DNA of 20,608 bases from Apostichopus leukothele. Taxonomy: Eukaryota > Echinodermata > Holothuroidea > Aspidochirotida > Stichopodidae. The position numbers and the translations under genes are program-made. The notes under the pieces are model-generated. The model had not been told where the DNA came from. It did not search any database and worked only from the letters and a program-made list of their open reading frames with translations. The DNA is taken from contig JAAAKB020000020.1 in assembly GCA_010014835.2 (NCBI GenBank), positions 1,253,305 through 1,273,912 of the forward strand, given 5' to 3'. Shown piece after piece: positions 9,682 through 19,039 of this stretch; position 1 is the stretch's first letter, and the number at the start of each line of letters is the position of its first letter.

Positions 9682-11246
9682 CATAATCTAATCTGTTAGA
9701 ATATGAAGGATATATATAAGAACTCTTACACGATCAATTAAATAGAGATAATTTGATTTCACGGTGTTACTTCACATCCCGTGATATTCACCTGTGTCGC
9801 AGGTCTTTTGTCCAGAAAGTGCAATGTAATGTGGCTGCTAATTTAGTCCAAACACTCACAAACAATATCATCTACAAGCCCTGACCAATATTCAAAGTGG
9901 ACTATAGGCCAGGGACATCTGTAAGTATGAAGTTATGGAAAGTCTAGACTAGGTCTTGTTACTCTTTTTTCCCCCTCCTTCTTACTTTTCATTGTAAAGT
10001 CAAACACCCTCTCATTCTATCTACAATATCTGTCTTGACAAACAAAGTTTCTGTTTAAGCTAAAATTGAGTCGATAATGAAAAATAAAAAACCTAATTAT
10101 GCAGATGGAGGCAACCAACCGCTCTACTATTTCTGATCTTGCATGGCTTAACATTGCAGAAAACAGGGTTAAAGTACTTTACAGTCTCATCAGAATTAAG
10201 TTCCTTCTTGTCATTTATTTTGTGACATTAACATCACTGGGAATCAAAATTTTGGTTTTTGTCCATGATCCATGTTTTGTCTAATTTAACTTCATGTATA
10301 GTCATGATTCTGATTCAAACACAGCTTTACTATGCTGCTTTAAGTACATACCTTAATACCTTAAACTTATGTATCATTTATTGGGAAATTGCCAAAAATA
10401 TAATGTTGTCAAAACCGCCCAAACTTTCTACATCACATTGGCAATTACAGAAAATTGAATAATTGAGAGCATATATCTCAGACATCTCAAGCGTCTTAAA
10501 TTATGTATTATTCATAGTCAAAATTACCAAACAAACAACGTTTGTTGTCCAATCCTCCCTGGCACACTTTATACATCACATGGTTAATACAGACAATTTA
10601 ATGATTGAAAGCATTTGGCGTTATAAGGTTTTCTCTTGCAAAGTAAATACGATGAAACTTTAACATCATGATCAGGCGAGTTATCAACGATAACCATTTT
10701 CGTTTTTAAGTACACCGAGCTACGATCATGACTTTACACAGTTTCGAGTATTCATAATTTGCATTTCAAATTGATATGCCTTCAGGTAACAGAGCGGATC
10801 TGCTTCAAATTACCAAATATTAGAGCCATTTCGTGCTAGAATGAAGCTGTTGATCGGCTAAAACTTTTCCAGGTATATGAAAATGAAGATCTATATACAC
10901 CGACCATCCTCCTGAGTCAGTGACCCACAATTCACAGCAGTTATTTAACAGACTCGTAACTTCGTCGTAACCGTACTTTTTGCCATCGTTCAAAGATAAA
11001 CTAAACTACATATATCCTTTACGCTGTTTCTTGTACACATATCAGCAATATATTGATCAACCAGTAGATAAAATCCCTACTTGCATATTTAAGCCTTATT
11101 TCTCATTCATTTGCCTGAAGCAGGATGACAACTTAGCACTATAGTACAATTAAAGAAATACACAGACAGCTGATAAATCACGCAATAGCGGAAAAGGGCC
11201 AAAAGAGAAAGGGAGAAAAAATACTAAAGTAAAGGAAGAGATGTAC

Positions 11247-11338
11247 CTCAGAGGGAGGAGGTTCAAGTGTTTGAGATCTGCTAAGTATCTCTTTCTTAAG
11301 TGTCCAACTAGCTGTGGGCCCCACTTTAAGTAGCAATA
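11247..11338 (-). CDS. Candidate internal exon, minus-strand gene
   Basis: The acceptor on the minus strand is pyrimidine-rich (TCTTTCTCTTTTTAATG, then CCTAAACAG) and ends at 11339. The donor is GAG|GTACAT at 11246-11241. The 92-base exon is open in two frames. In the chosen one, two bases complete the codon from the first exon, then 30 codons follow beginning LLLKVGPTASWTLKKE and ending TLEPPPSE in phase 0. This joins both the 13118-13058 exon (phase 1 out) and the last exon at 6237 (phase 0 in). The other frame starts YCYLKWGPQLVGHLRKRY and would need phase 0 in and phase 2 out. The product is not recognised. A GTACAT donor is acceptable but not strong. Confidence 0.42.
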
Positions 11339-11404
11339 CTGTTTAGGGTACATTAAAAAGAGAAAGATCTTTTAAGGCGGTCTCTAGTATTTAATTTGGT
11401 ACTG

Positions 11405-11560
11405 GTCATTTCGAAGAAAAGTTGCTGACCCTGGAGATAACGGGTAAATGCTGCATGCAAATCATTGGGGCAGGACTGTGTTACTAGGTCACATCAGATG
11501 GTGTAGAATAAGTATTGTATAAAGGGTGGTAAAGGTTGTGAATGGACAGATAAGTAAAGC
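11405..11560 (+). repeat. Short dispersed repeat, copy C
   Basis: The block at 11525-11554 aligns with the 6312-6436 insertion and with copy A across the GTGCTAAGGTTGTG...ACAGGTAAG core, with small gaps. The upstream ACTGTGTTACTAGGTCAC also matches the insertion's AGTGTTACAAGGTTACC. It is the most diverged of the three copies. An octamer ATGCAAAT lies inside its left part near 11455. Confidence 0.5.
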
Positions 11561-11960
11561 TTGATGTAAATCAGTATGCTTTCAAGTGGATAAACTTTAA
11601 AGGAGCTTTCTGTATTTTGTAGATCACTTCTATCAAACTACCAATCTTGTCCAGCCTTTCTCAGAATGGTACCCCTGATGGTCCATGTACAGTTTTTCCA
11701 ACGTTTCTTTCACGTATATGAACATTTAACTACCGAGTGTTCCATACTAGTTTGAAGCAGTCCTAACTAATATAGGCTAAAACTTGGAAAAGAAAAAAAA
11801 AATGGACAGTCCTAAGTATTGCTCAAAATAATGTAAATCATTTGCGAATATTACATACGCATGTGAACAATGGAAACTGAGCAAAAAATTGCGGATTCTG
11901 GCTGCATTGCGTCCCCAGCAAAGAAATGGGTAACGCGATCGCCACCAACTACAAGTTGGA

Positions 11961-12021
11961 TAGTTTGGTTAAGAGCAGTCTGGGCAAGCTTGTATCCCAC
12001 AGGTCACTGGCTCTAATTCCA
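11961..12021 (+). mobile_element. Degenerate tRNA-like SINE relic
   Basis: TAGTTTGGTTAAGAGCA at 11961 resembles an A-box region. GGCTCTAATTCC at 12009-12020 resembles the B-box GGTTCGANTCC with a few changes. Their spacing of 48 bases is close to that in a tRNA. No matched acceptor stem is visible, so this is a relic and not a tRNA gene. Confidence 0.4.
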
Positions 12022-12949
12022 TTCTATGGCCATGAATCTATTGGTCTTTTCTAAAAGTGAATGTTAATTAGCAAGTATAAACAAACATTTTATTTTATTC
12101 AACAATTCTTTTTTGCCCTGACACTTGACCAATATACCAGCATTCAATGCATGCAGAAAGAAATTTGTAACTGGATTTTTCTTGTACTGAAATGGCTATT
12201 TTCATTCTAATGAATAATATATATATTGCCTCGGAAGTTTTAGTATCAAAATGATACTGTTTCTCATACAAAATAGTAACAATAATAATAGTAACTTATA
12301 AATGCAAACAACCAAAATGCATTGTTATGGGATTTCTGTGGCGAATAATATTGAACATTTACCCAAATCAACCCCAATAGCTACACCAGTTTATATCATA
12401 TAATTTCTTTAATTATTCACCCGTTAATTTCAACTCTCAACAAGAAACCTAGCGCGCTTAACAGCCTTCAATCTAATTAACTCCAAACTTTTTAAGAGAA
12501 TGAACTTATTTTTCATAGAAGTGATCTTCCTCTTTGGATTATGAACCCATTAACAATTGATAGCAAACACAAAATTTATTGCCACATTGACATCACTCAC
12601 TCAGCTGTTGCCAGAACAATGATATCAACTAAATTAATCAATTACACCAAACTTAAAACAGTGTATCAGGGTTTGACTCAGCTTTAAATATAACAGTATA
12701 AAAAAAAAAACGATAGCTTCAATCTAATATATAGTCTTTACAATATTATTAGACAAACATAGGCAAACATTTTGCAAAGTGCTGACTAAAATTTAGACAG
12801 ATATATAAGTTAAAATCATCAAAACTTGACTGGTAACATATAAAAAGATGGAAGACATAATTGGAATATTTGCTAACTTTTATGATATATCAGCATGTCG
12901 CACTATTCATGTACATATATAATACTTTAACACTGCTTTAAGTTTCCTC

Positions 12950-13200
12950 TTCTGTGATACCCTCGTCTGAAAGCAGATATACGACCCGATAACTTTACAC
13001 AGCGACTACCCCAATTAAAACACGTTTTGTTGTCACGGAATCGAACATCTAGCTTACTGACGTCTTCATACCAGGAGTAAATTGTGTGATTTGAAGAGAC
13101 AGGCATCGCGGCGGCCATGACAGAACCTGACTCACCAGACGGAGTGAGGCCAGGGTTCTCAATCAGATCGGAGTCATTAACTCAAAGTTACGTCTGGTTA
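12950..13200. promoter_or_regulatory. CpG-rich, possibly bidirectional promoter
   Basis: About 14 CpGs fall in 240 bases, including GCGGCGG, in otherwise CpG-poor DNA. Start codons for candidate genes on both strands overlap at 13116-13119. A TGACGTCT (CRE-like) lies at 13058-13065. A GTGAGT donor-like site on the minus strand near 13136 could serve a 5' UTR exon. Confidence 0.5.
13058..13118 (-). CDS. Candidate first coding exon, minus-strand gene
   Basis: ATG in good context (GTCATGG) opens MAAAMPVSSNHTIYSWYEDV. A donor TCA|GTAAGC at 13057-13052 leaves phase 1, which the 11338-11247 exon accepts. The GCC-GCC-GCG codons after the ATG and the CpG-rich surroundings are typical of an animal 5' coding end. 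Reading on through the donor gives a single open frame of 63 residues ending at 12927, so an unspliced small protein or another donor (TGT|GTAAAG near 13000) is possible. No domain is visible. The ATG overlaps that of the plus-strand candidate at 13117, so one of the two may be chance. Confidence 0.4.
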
Positions 13201-13206
13201 AAATGA
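13117..13206 (+). CDS. Candidate first coding exon, plus-strand gene
   Basis: ATG in a good context (GCGGCCATGA) opens 29 codons beginning MTEPDSPDGVRPGFSIRSES and ending VWLK before TGA at 13204. The composition is polar and protein-like, and the exon lies in CpG-rich DNA. The frame is short, so it must splice to be more than a micropeptide. Possible donors are weak: AAA|GTTACG at 13187 would leave phase 1, which the 16592 exon needs, while CTG|GTTAAA at 13197 and GGA|GTGAGG at 13144 leave other phases. Because this exon overlaps the minus-strand start head to head, either both strands are used from one promoter or one reading is fortuitous. The product is not recognised. Confidence 0.38.
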   Translation: MTEPDSPDGVRPGFSIRSESLTQSYVWLK

Positions 13207-13439
13207 CAAGTTTGATACATGCATGTGTGTTACCATAGCTGAATCATCACGGTGTCTTTGCTTTCTAATTGCACTTCATTTTTGGGAAGTACCCTGAATC
13301 TGTTTTCGGAGGAACAGTAATTGTTAGTCACTTAAGACTGGCAGACAAAACAGCCCAATAATAGCTTGGAGTGGCATACGTCAACATGTCAGTCTATAGA
13401 TAACTAAAGGCAGCTAGGTTTGGTTGGTATTATAACAGT

Positions 13440-13795
13440 TTGTCTTTACAACCGGTGGGGGCCGGACTCCAGTTAGAGAGATGCCACACCTGAGTGATAG
13501 TAGATGCACCATTGGTATACGAGAACAATATGCTCACCTGAATATGTGGGAGCTCACGTGAACTTGGAAAGTCCTCGACGACAACAACAATACAGTGGAT
13601 CCACATACAGTACCAAGTATGACGTTCAACCACCACCATATACGTACAATGTGAATAATATATTGTTTTACAAGCCAAGGGAAAACACACACATGATTGA
13701 TGTGTACACACCCACACGCACACACACATGCACTTCTACGAACCCATACCTTTATATGATGAGCAGGATAATAAATGAATATAATTGTTAATTGC
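13440..13795. other. Coding-like segment of uncertain strand
   Basis: On the minus strand 13573-13538 is a 36-base exon candidate (DFPSSRELPHIQ) between a T-rich acceptor ending GTCGTCGAG and a consensus CAG|GTGAGC donor, phase 0 at both ends. On the plus strand the same DNA is open from an ATG at 13504 to TAA at 13791. That frame includes PEYVGAHVNLESPRRQQQYS and a PPPY motif of the WW-ligand type, but has no good acceptor. The tail of the plus frame runs through a CA microsatellite (about 13701-13734). Splice signals favour the minus strand. I cannot tie it to either gene model. Confidence 0.3.
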
Positions 13796-13799
13796 CAGG

Positions 13800-16590
13800 T
13801 CAATTTTCCAGGCTTTGCCAAGTCTGACAAATTAATACAGGTCACAGAAATGACACTTTTAATTCTTCAGCTGTGCTTATGCACCCCAGATCTCTTTATT
13901 TTACTGGTACCTTTAATTGCGGCAATTTGTAGGATCACAAACTTTCATTTGTTTCTCAAAAAGAATTGAAAAATCTTTTACTCTGTCTACAAAAATACTG
14001 CTTTGTCTAAGTTTTGAGGGAATTTATTTGCGTATGCTTTGCAGAACCGTTTGAGCCCTGTGGAATTATGAGATATTCCATTTTCCCGAAGATGATGAGT
14101 TGTAGTATGGTGGGATTATAACACTGCCCCGATCGTCACATAAAACAAGCAATTAATAACACATATCCCACTTAGCCGTAATAATTTTGTTGTTAATATC
14201 ACCAAATGTGATAAAAAGGGTTTGAATTCAAAAAGATATGGATTATTTCTTGAAATTGACATTTTTAAATATTTTAGGAAGAGATAACTGAATATAATTT
14301 ATATAATATCAAAAAAACATTTAAGTAACTTTAACCAAAACCGAGGCGTCCCGTTCTTTGTATTGTCTTGCTCGAGAGGAAGACATTAATCAGGCGCACT
14401 GTTTCGTCTCGACCAAAAAAAAAAGACACAATACACCTTTCTTTAGGTTTCAACTTTTCGTTCACTGATCTCTGCAAATGGACCAAAAAATTTTGGGAAA
14501 ATACAATGCCATGATTGAGTGATTATTTACTACACAACAGTATCAAAAACAATTGTAGATTGAGGGATCGGTAAGTTTGTGTTTAATATGGAAGGTATAG
14601 AGGGCCATTTAAACCTTTATCGACTGAAAACTATGAACCTATACGTATCCCCCTCACTAGTAAAAAAGGCATTTGATAAAATGCAACAAAATGTCTTTAT
14701 GTTATGACATCAAATATGATTTAACCAATGCCCCCCTCTTTATCCCCCCCCCCCTCGCCCTCTTTCAAATTAGTAATAAATCTCTGTAATACTCATTTAA
14801 TAATATTATGACGGGATTTTTGTAGTTGATGAAAGAGAAACACATTGCTGTAATTTACATTTATCCTATGCAACATATTTTACGGTCACTGATAGGTTGA
14901 AAATTTGACGTTGTCAAAGTTTATAAGCACTATAATGTAAACAGGTGTGATGTCAAAATTGCCAACAGAGAAAAAATTTTCTTTTGATCTATTGTTCTTC
15001 ACTCTGTTATTTTCACTAATTCTGAATTTTATGAAGCTAAATTAACACTCAGTGCAACTTTTGAATGAGAAACAACAAAGATTATATAATGTAATATTTA
15101 TGCATCATACCTGTTTCCTTTTCTTCAATATGACAAAATTTATCGACTTGCAATTGTAGTTATTTTGAAAGCATCATGGATTTTTTTTTTTAACCAGAAT
15201 GCTAAAGAAAACTTCTTCTTCCTATTCCATTAAATACATTTACAGATGGAACTATCTTGTGTTAGGATAATCCTTTTTTGATCAATTACAATTGCTCTGG
15301 TTCATATATAAACAGCATCATTTTACCATGATTTTGCCAACACCATTTGTTCTTCAAAAATTTGTAAAGCAAAAATGAGATTTGAGAGAATAAAAGTCAC
15401 GTTTTGGTACTACTTGTTCTGTTACTTCTGTAAGGATGAGGAGCTGATATAATTCGCAGTACATATTTAACTAGGGAGTCCCACTACTTTGAAAACCCTG
15501 GGAAATTGTAGGGGTATTTTTAACCTGGACATGGTAGTAATTTTAATTGGTTGATGATATAGGGAATTTAATTTAATGTCCAAATCATCATTTTATACTC
15601 AACACCATCCAGAAATTAGGAAAAGTCAAAAAGATCATTTGAAGAACCTGTCAGATAGCAGATTTGTGTTGTACCACCATGTATTGTGTGACATATTTGA
15701 CACTGATATATCAATAAGCTAGATAATGTGCAAATGGATGTATTTCCTGTTGAAATTCGAAATTCATGAACATCATAATATTTCTTCTCAAAAATGCCCA
15801 AATAATGTATAATATCTCACCTAAAAAAATTAAATAAGCCATATTCATTCATTCGAACTAAAAATAGAAACTGTGACAAAATACAAAGAAAATGGTGTCT
15901 GCATAGTGGCTGGGTGTATGAGTAATTCAAACTAGTTACATAAACCACAATACCGATATAAGAAATGAAAACTTCAAAAAATAGACCTGATGTTTAATCA
16001 AATTAATGCAAGTCTGGCAAAGATGGAGACTAATTCTTACTCATTCCACTTTTAATACCAATGTACTGGACACACACACTCATCACAATTTTTTTTCCCA
16101 CTTCCCTATTTGTGTAGACAGACAGGGGGGGGACTCACTGTGACTATACCACACATACACCTAAAAGTTAAACATGCGCGTTATGAATCACCGTGGCAGT
16201 AAACGATCATCGACCACTCAAAAAATATCACAGACAAGTTTCTTCCACTTATTTGCCGTAAAGTGGGTGAAAAACATGTACTCATTTTGGGAAACAAAAT
16301 TAGAGAAACGAGTCAGCCAAATCTAATATGAGATAGGCCAAAGCCATTTTAACCAAAAAATTCAGTCTCTATTCAAAAGAATTATAGCTTAATTGCAAAA
16401 TGCCCTATGGGGCCTTTCACTGATTTTAACGCACCTTTTTTGGTGTTTCACCAGAGAGAACAGAATTTAATTTAAGGTTTCGAAAATATTTTCTTGCTTT
16501 TTGAGTACAATTTCCAAATGGAACTATTTTTAAAAGGTGAAGTAGGAATTAACTTAGGGTTAGAAAAAGAAAGAAATTGCTTTCTCATCA
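13800..16590. other. Probable intron or intergenic DNA
   Basis: Mostly AT-rich. Good plus-strand acceptors occur at 13873 (TTAATTCTTCAG), 14447 (CCTTTCTTTAG) and 15246 (ACATTTACAG), but each leads to a frame that stops before any donor, or has only a weak donor. It holds C-runs at 14731-14754, an 8-G run at 16125-16132 and a CpG-rich repeat fragment at 14340-14420. Confidence 0.5.
14340..14420 (-). repeat. CpG-rich fragment with GAGACGAAACAG
   Basis: About 8 CpGs fall in 80 bases of AT-rich DNA. On the minus strand it begins GGTCGAGACGAAACAGTGCG and continues through a CTCGAG block. The GACGAAAC element resembles the right half of the hairpin motif found in Penelope-like retroelements. The left half would fall in a poly-T run and is absent. 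It is probably a truncated repeat, and less likely a small promoter. Confidence 0.35.
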
Positions 16591-16591
16591 G

Positions 16592-16683
16592 TAGACGTGC
16601 AGATAAATCAACAATATGAGATGATTACTCATAAACAAGGATTAGTGGCAGCTGTAGGGCCTAGAGATAAAGTGTTTACATCA
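16592..16683 (+). CDS. Candidate internal exon, plus-strand gene
   Basis: A TTGCTTTCTCATCAG acceptor ends at 16591. After two bases that complete a split codon, 30 codons stay open, beginning DVQINQQYEMITHKQGLVAA and ending VFTS before a TCA|GTATGA donor in phase 0. The next exon in the model (18887) starts in phase 0, so the two join in frame. The other two frames stop early. The acceptor's pyrimidine tract is short and the donor moderate. No domain is recognised. Just downstream an X-box-like ATCTCCATGGTGAC (16694-16707) may be chance. Confidence 0.42.
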
Positions 16684-17093
16684 GTATGAAACTTGATCTC
16701 CATGGTGACGCAATGTAATAGATCCTTTAATCCCTGTGTCTATAGGGGGATGGGGGGTCTACTGAAGTATTAAGGAGCAATCCTCTAGAAACCACTGTTG
16801 GTGGTAGAAAATTAGTATATCATTTTGAAAACAACACAAAAAATGAGTCAATTGTTTCAGTTATGTCACAATAGCAGGCCTGACTTGCAATCATAAAAAA
16901 CGTCATCAATTATTGAACTAAAACTGTTGCTATTTATTTCCAAAACTCTTTTCCTGAAGAATTTTCCTCTTCACAAAATTAAGTTGAAATTTGATGATTA
17001 AAGGATGACTTTCAGTACAAAATTAATTTTTGCTACTTTGGAGACAGTTATCCAGGTGCAATTCTATACTACTTTAGACAATTCAATCATCAC

Positions 17094-17345
17094 TTAAAGG
17101 TAGCCAGTATTAGGCCCCAAATTATAGCACACTATAATTGCTAGAAGTTTTCAAAAAGTACTTTCCTGGAGGTCTTTACTCTCCAAATTGTTCTCAGATA
17201 TTTGTAAGGAACACAAGATGACTGAAAATGTCCCAGTGAGGGAAATTTCCTTGAAGGTTGTAATAAAAACAGTTTAAGAATTTTGACCAAAAGTGACCAT
17301 ATTTGAATATCTAGCATATTTGGGAGCCAATACAGCGTACCTTAA
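17094..17345. mobile_element. TTAA-flanked MITE, about 244 bp
   Basis: TTAA stands at 17094-17097 and 17342-17345. Inside it are imperfect terminal inverted repeats: the left end reads AGGTAGCCAGTATTAGGCCC, and the complement of the right end reads GGTACGCTGTATTGGCTCCC. Beyond these both share CAAAT. About 18 of 24 aligned bases match. No transposase frame is present. TTAA target duplication is the hallmark of the piggyBac superfamily, so a non-autonomous piggyBac-like element is my inference. A stretch inside (AAAAAGTACTTTCCTGGAG) resembles one at about 8702-8720. Confidence 0.65.
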
Positions 17346-18175
17346 CAATATGGTGGATCTAAATACTGAGTTCCACCAAAGCTTTTCCTACTGCAGATAT
17401 TATTTTGACCATTCTCTGAGTTTGATTTCTACTGACCTCAAGTGACCAACAACAAAACAACACTTTTTCTATAAGTTGGTTTTTAATTTGATGTAAAAAA
17501 TCTGTTTTTTTTTTTTTTTAAATTTCGCTTGGATTTGTGATCTTATGAAAATGCTTATTAAAACGATGATTGTTTTTAGATATAATTTTGATGAGGGTCA
17601 CTTTGATTATATATTAATAATAGCAGAGAAAGTTTTCACAGGTAAAGTCAGGTACAATACAACTTAAATGATAATCTCCCACCCACACACACACAATCAC
17701 GCACACATACATACACACCACCATACAGCTACATGCACAATCACACGTATCATATAGTATTGCTTACTATTAAGTGAGCCGAAGATTAAAACAATGGAAG
17801 CCTATAAATGTACCATGCAGGCAAACGACCACAACTTAAATTAGGTAATAAAGATCTGTTATCCTGCCATGTGTCTTCCTGTGTAACACAATCCAGCCAA
17901 GCGGTACACTGAGATCAGAGACAAAAAATCTGGGTTAAAGGGCAAAGTTAAGTTCAACTAATAAATGGAATCCTGAATAGCAAAGGAATACACACACACA
18001 CAAAATCTGGGTTAAACAAAACGTTATACAGTGAAAGTATTTGATCACTTACAGTATATGGAATGTTCGGATTTGGGATATACTTTAAGAGCCTTTTTTG
18101 TTCCAATTTGAGGTGATTGTCGACTGTGTGCCCCTAAAGATAGATGTGTCCCACTGTTTCCATCATTAACAACAT

Positions 18176-18410
18176 GCAGTTTGCTTAAAAATATATACAA
18201 AATAAAATAAAACTGTTAGCAAACTGCTTATCCACTAGAGAGCCTGTCCCTTGTCCACTAATCCCTTTACATCTTTCTCTTTGTTTTCACCCATGCTCAT
18301 TAACCTGCCTGTATTCTGTGAGTGTTTTTGTCCCTTCTGTTACTGTTACTTGTCATTTAGCCTTTGAAAAAGATCCTGCTAGGATCGAAACGTCAGGCCA
18401 ACTTTAACTT
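18176..18410 (+). mobile_element. Penelope-like hairpin segment
   Basis: A perfect 6-bp stem GATCCT/AGGATC with a 3-base loop (18372-18386) is preceded by TTTGAAAA and followed by GAAACGTCAGG. This layout (TGAnnA, short stem, CGAAACGTC) recalls the hammerhead-type motifs known in Penelope-like retroelements and occurs widely in animal genomes. The core is degenerate and not expected to cleave. About 150 bases upstream, GCAGTTTGCT (18176-18185) and AGCAAACTGC (18218-18227) form a perfect 10-bp inverted repeat that may belong to the same element. No reverse transcriptase is present. Confidence 0.45.
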
Positions 18411-18551
18411 TTAAAAATATTTACAACGTACAAACTGTACCTACTGAAAGTTCATGAACCAAATCCAGGACACTCAAAATCGTTCCTGTTTTATTTGTAA
18501 GTTTCTAATGGGATAAGCCACATTTTTCATTTTAAGCTTGTTACCCAATCT

Positions 18552-18578
18552 CCTCCCCCTCCCCCTCCCCCCTCCCCC
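18552..18578 (-). other. Strong minus-strand G-quadruplex motif
   Basis: Four C-runs of 5, 5, 6 and 5 bases are separated by single T bases (18555-18578). On the minus strand this is G5AG6AG5AG5, among the most stable quadruplex patterns because all loops are one base. It lies about 310 bases upstream of the best exon in the window. Confidence 0.8.
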
Positions 18579-18886
18579 AACACCTGACTCACTAAAACTG
18601 ACTAATATCATACATGAGAACATTAATACAAATATTAGAATGTTATAAAAATTAGCAGCAGAAATGGCAAAATTACAAACTGTAAATGACAATGTTTTCA
18701 ATGATTCTACCCTGCTATTTCTATAAAATACACCTTAAAGAGATAAAATTGTCCTTATACATGCTCCCACATTTGCCATTCCATTCAAATACCACCCATC
18801 TATTTACAAATTATTTTTGCCCTTTTTCTTTTCAAAGTTCCTCTACTTTATTTTACTAAATTTCAATATTGATTATTTCTTGACAG

Positions 18887-19039
18887 AGTTCCAGATTCAA
18901 GAAAGGATATGAAGTAAAGTGCATGCTGTACATAACTTGCAACAAGAAAAGCAAAAAATTATATTTGAATAAATTTAAAAATGACCTAGAAGAGAATATG
19001 ATATATACAGTCGCCCATCTACCAGAGCCAATCAGTGAG
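18887..19039 (+). CDS. Internal exon, plus-strand gene, unrecognised
   Basis: This is the best-supported exon in the window. A T-rich acceptor (GATTATTTCTTGACAG) ends at 18886. The next 153 bases give 51 open codons in phase 0 and end at GAG|GTAGGT. The other two frames stop early. The product starts SSRFKKGYEVKCMLYITCNK, is lysine-rich in the middle (KKSKKLYLNKFKNDLEEN) and ends AHLPEPISE. Two cysteines (residues 12 and 18) are visible. The alternation YEVKCMLYITC suggests a beta-strand, and the following LNKFKNDLEE a helix. I do not recognise a family. Phase 0 at both ends fits the exons at 16592 (phase 0 out) and 20260 (phase 0 in). Confidence 0.7.

Larger units (their letters stand above)
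6456..11246 (-). other. Probable large intron of minus-strand gene
   Basis: This would be part of the intron between the 11338-11247 exon and the last exon at 6237. Weaker minus-strand exon candidates inside it are 8542-8485 (reads ASDKLRFSSCHNVLSSIDA before a GTATGT donor), about 7508-7459 (reads KASTPENVWYLMVTLG before GTGAGT), and a short one before CAG|GTGAAT near 9793. None fits the chain in phase as cleanly as direct joining. The repeats inside are listed separately. The rest is AT-rich with nothing else visible. Confidence 0.4.
11339..12926. other. Probable intron, AT-rich
   Basis: Apart from repeat copy C and the tRNA-like relic, this segment shows only AT-rich DNA. One possible minus-strand micro-exon of 28 bases lies at about 12639-12612, between a TTAATTTAG acceptor and a TGA|GTGAGT donor. 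Its phase does not fit the chain without changing the first-exon donor, so it is left out of the model. Confidence 0.4.
16684..18886. other. Probable intron with mobile-element relics
   Basis: It contains the TTAA-flanked MITE, a T15 run (17505-17519), CA/CATA-rich microsatellites at about 17680-17745 and 17988-18002, the Penelope-like hairpin segment and a four-tract C-run at 18555-18578. AAAATCTGGGTTAAA is repeated at about 17925 and 18002. An open plus-strand stretch ending at an AAAG|GTAGCC site at 17099 is partly an artefact, because that site is the MITE end. Confidence 0.5.

Noticed and set aside
13793-13969. Hydrophobic plus-strand frame with acceptors at 13799 and 13873
   Set aside because: Hydrophobicity comes from T-rich DNA. 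The donors (GTCACA, GTACCT) are weak, and no partner exon was found.
14448-14516. Good acceptor followed by VSTFRSLISANGPKNFGK
   Set aside because: Every frame reaches a stop before a usable donor, and no poly(A) signal follows to make it a last exon.
16986-17098. Open stretch reading ...YFGDSYPGAILYYFRQFNHHLK before AAAG|GTAGCC
   Set aside because: The donor-like site is formed by the MITE end, no convincing acceptor precedes it, and a stretch of this length is not rare by chance.
17198-17256. Exon candidate ICKEHKMTENVPV with a strong acceptor and phase-compatible donors
   Set aside because: It lies wholly inside the TTAA-flanked MITE, so it is not an ancestral exon. Kept only as a possible exonised segment.
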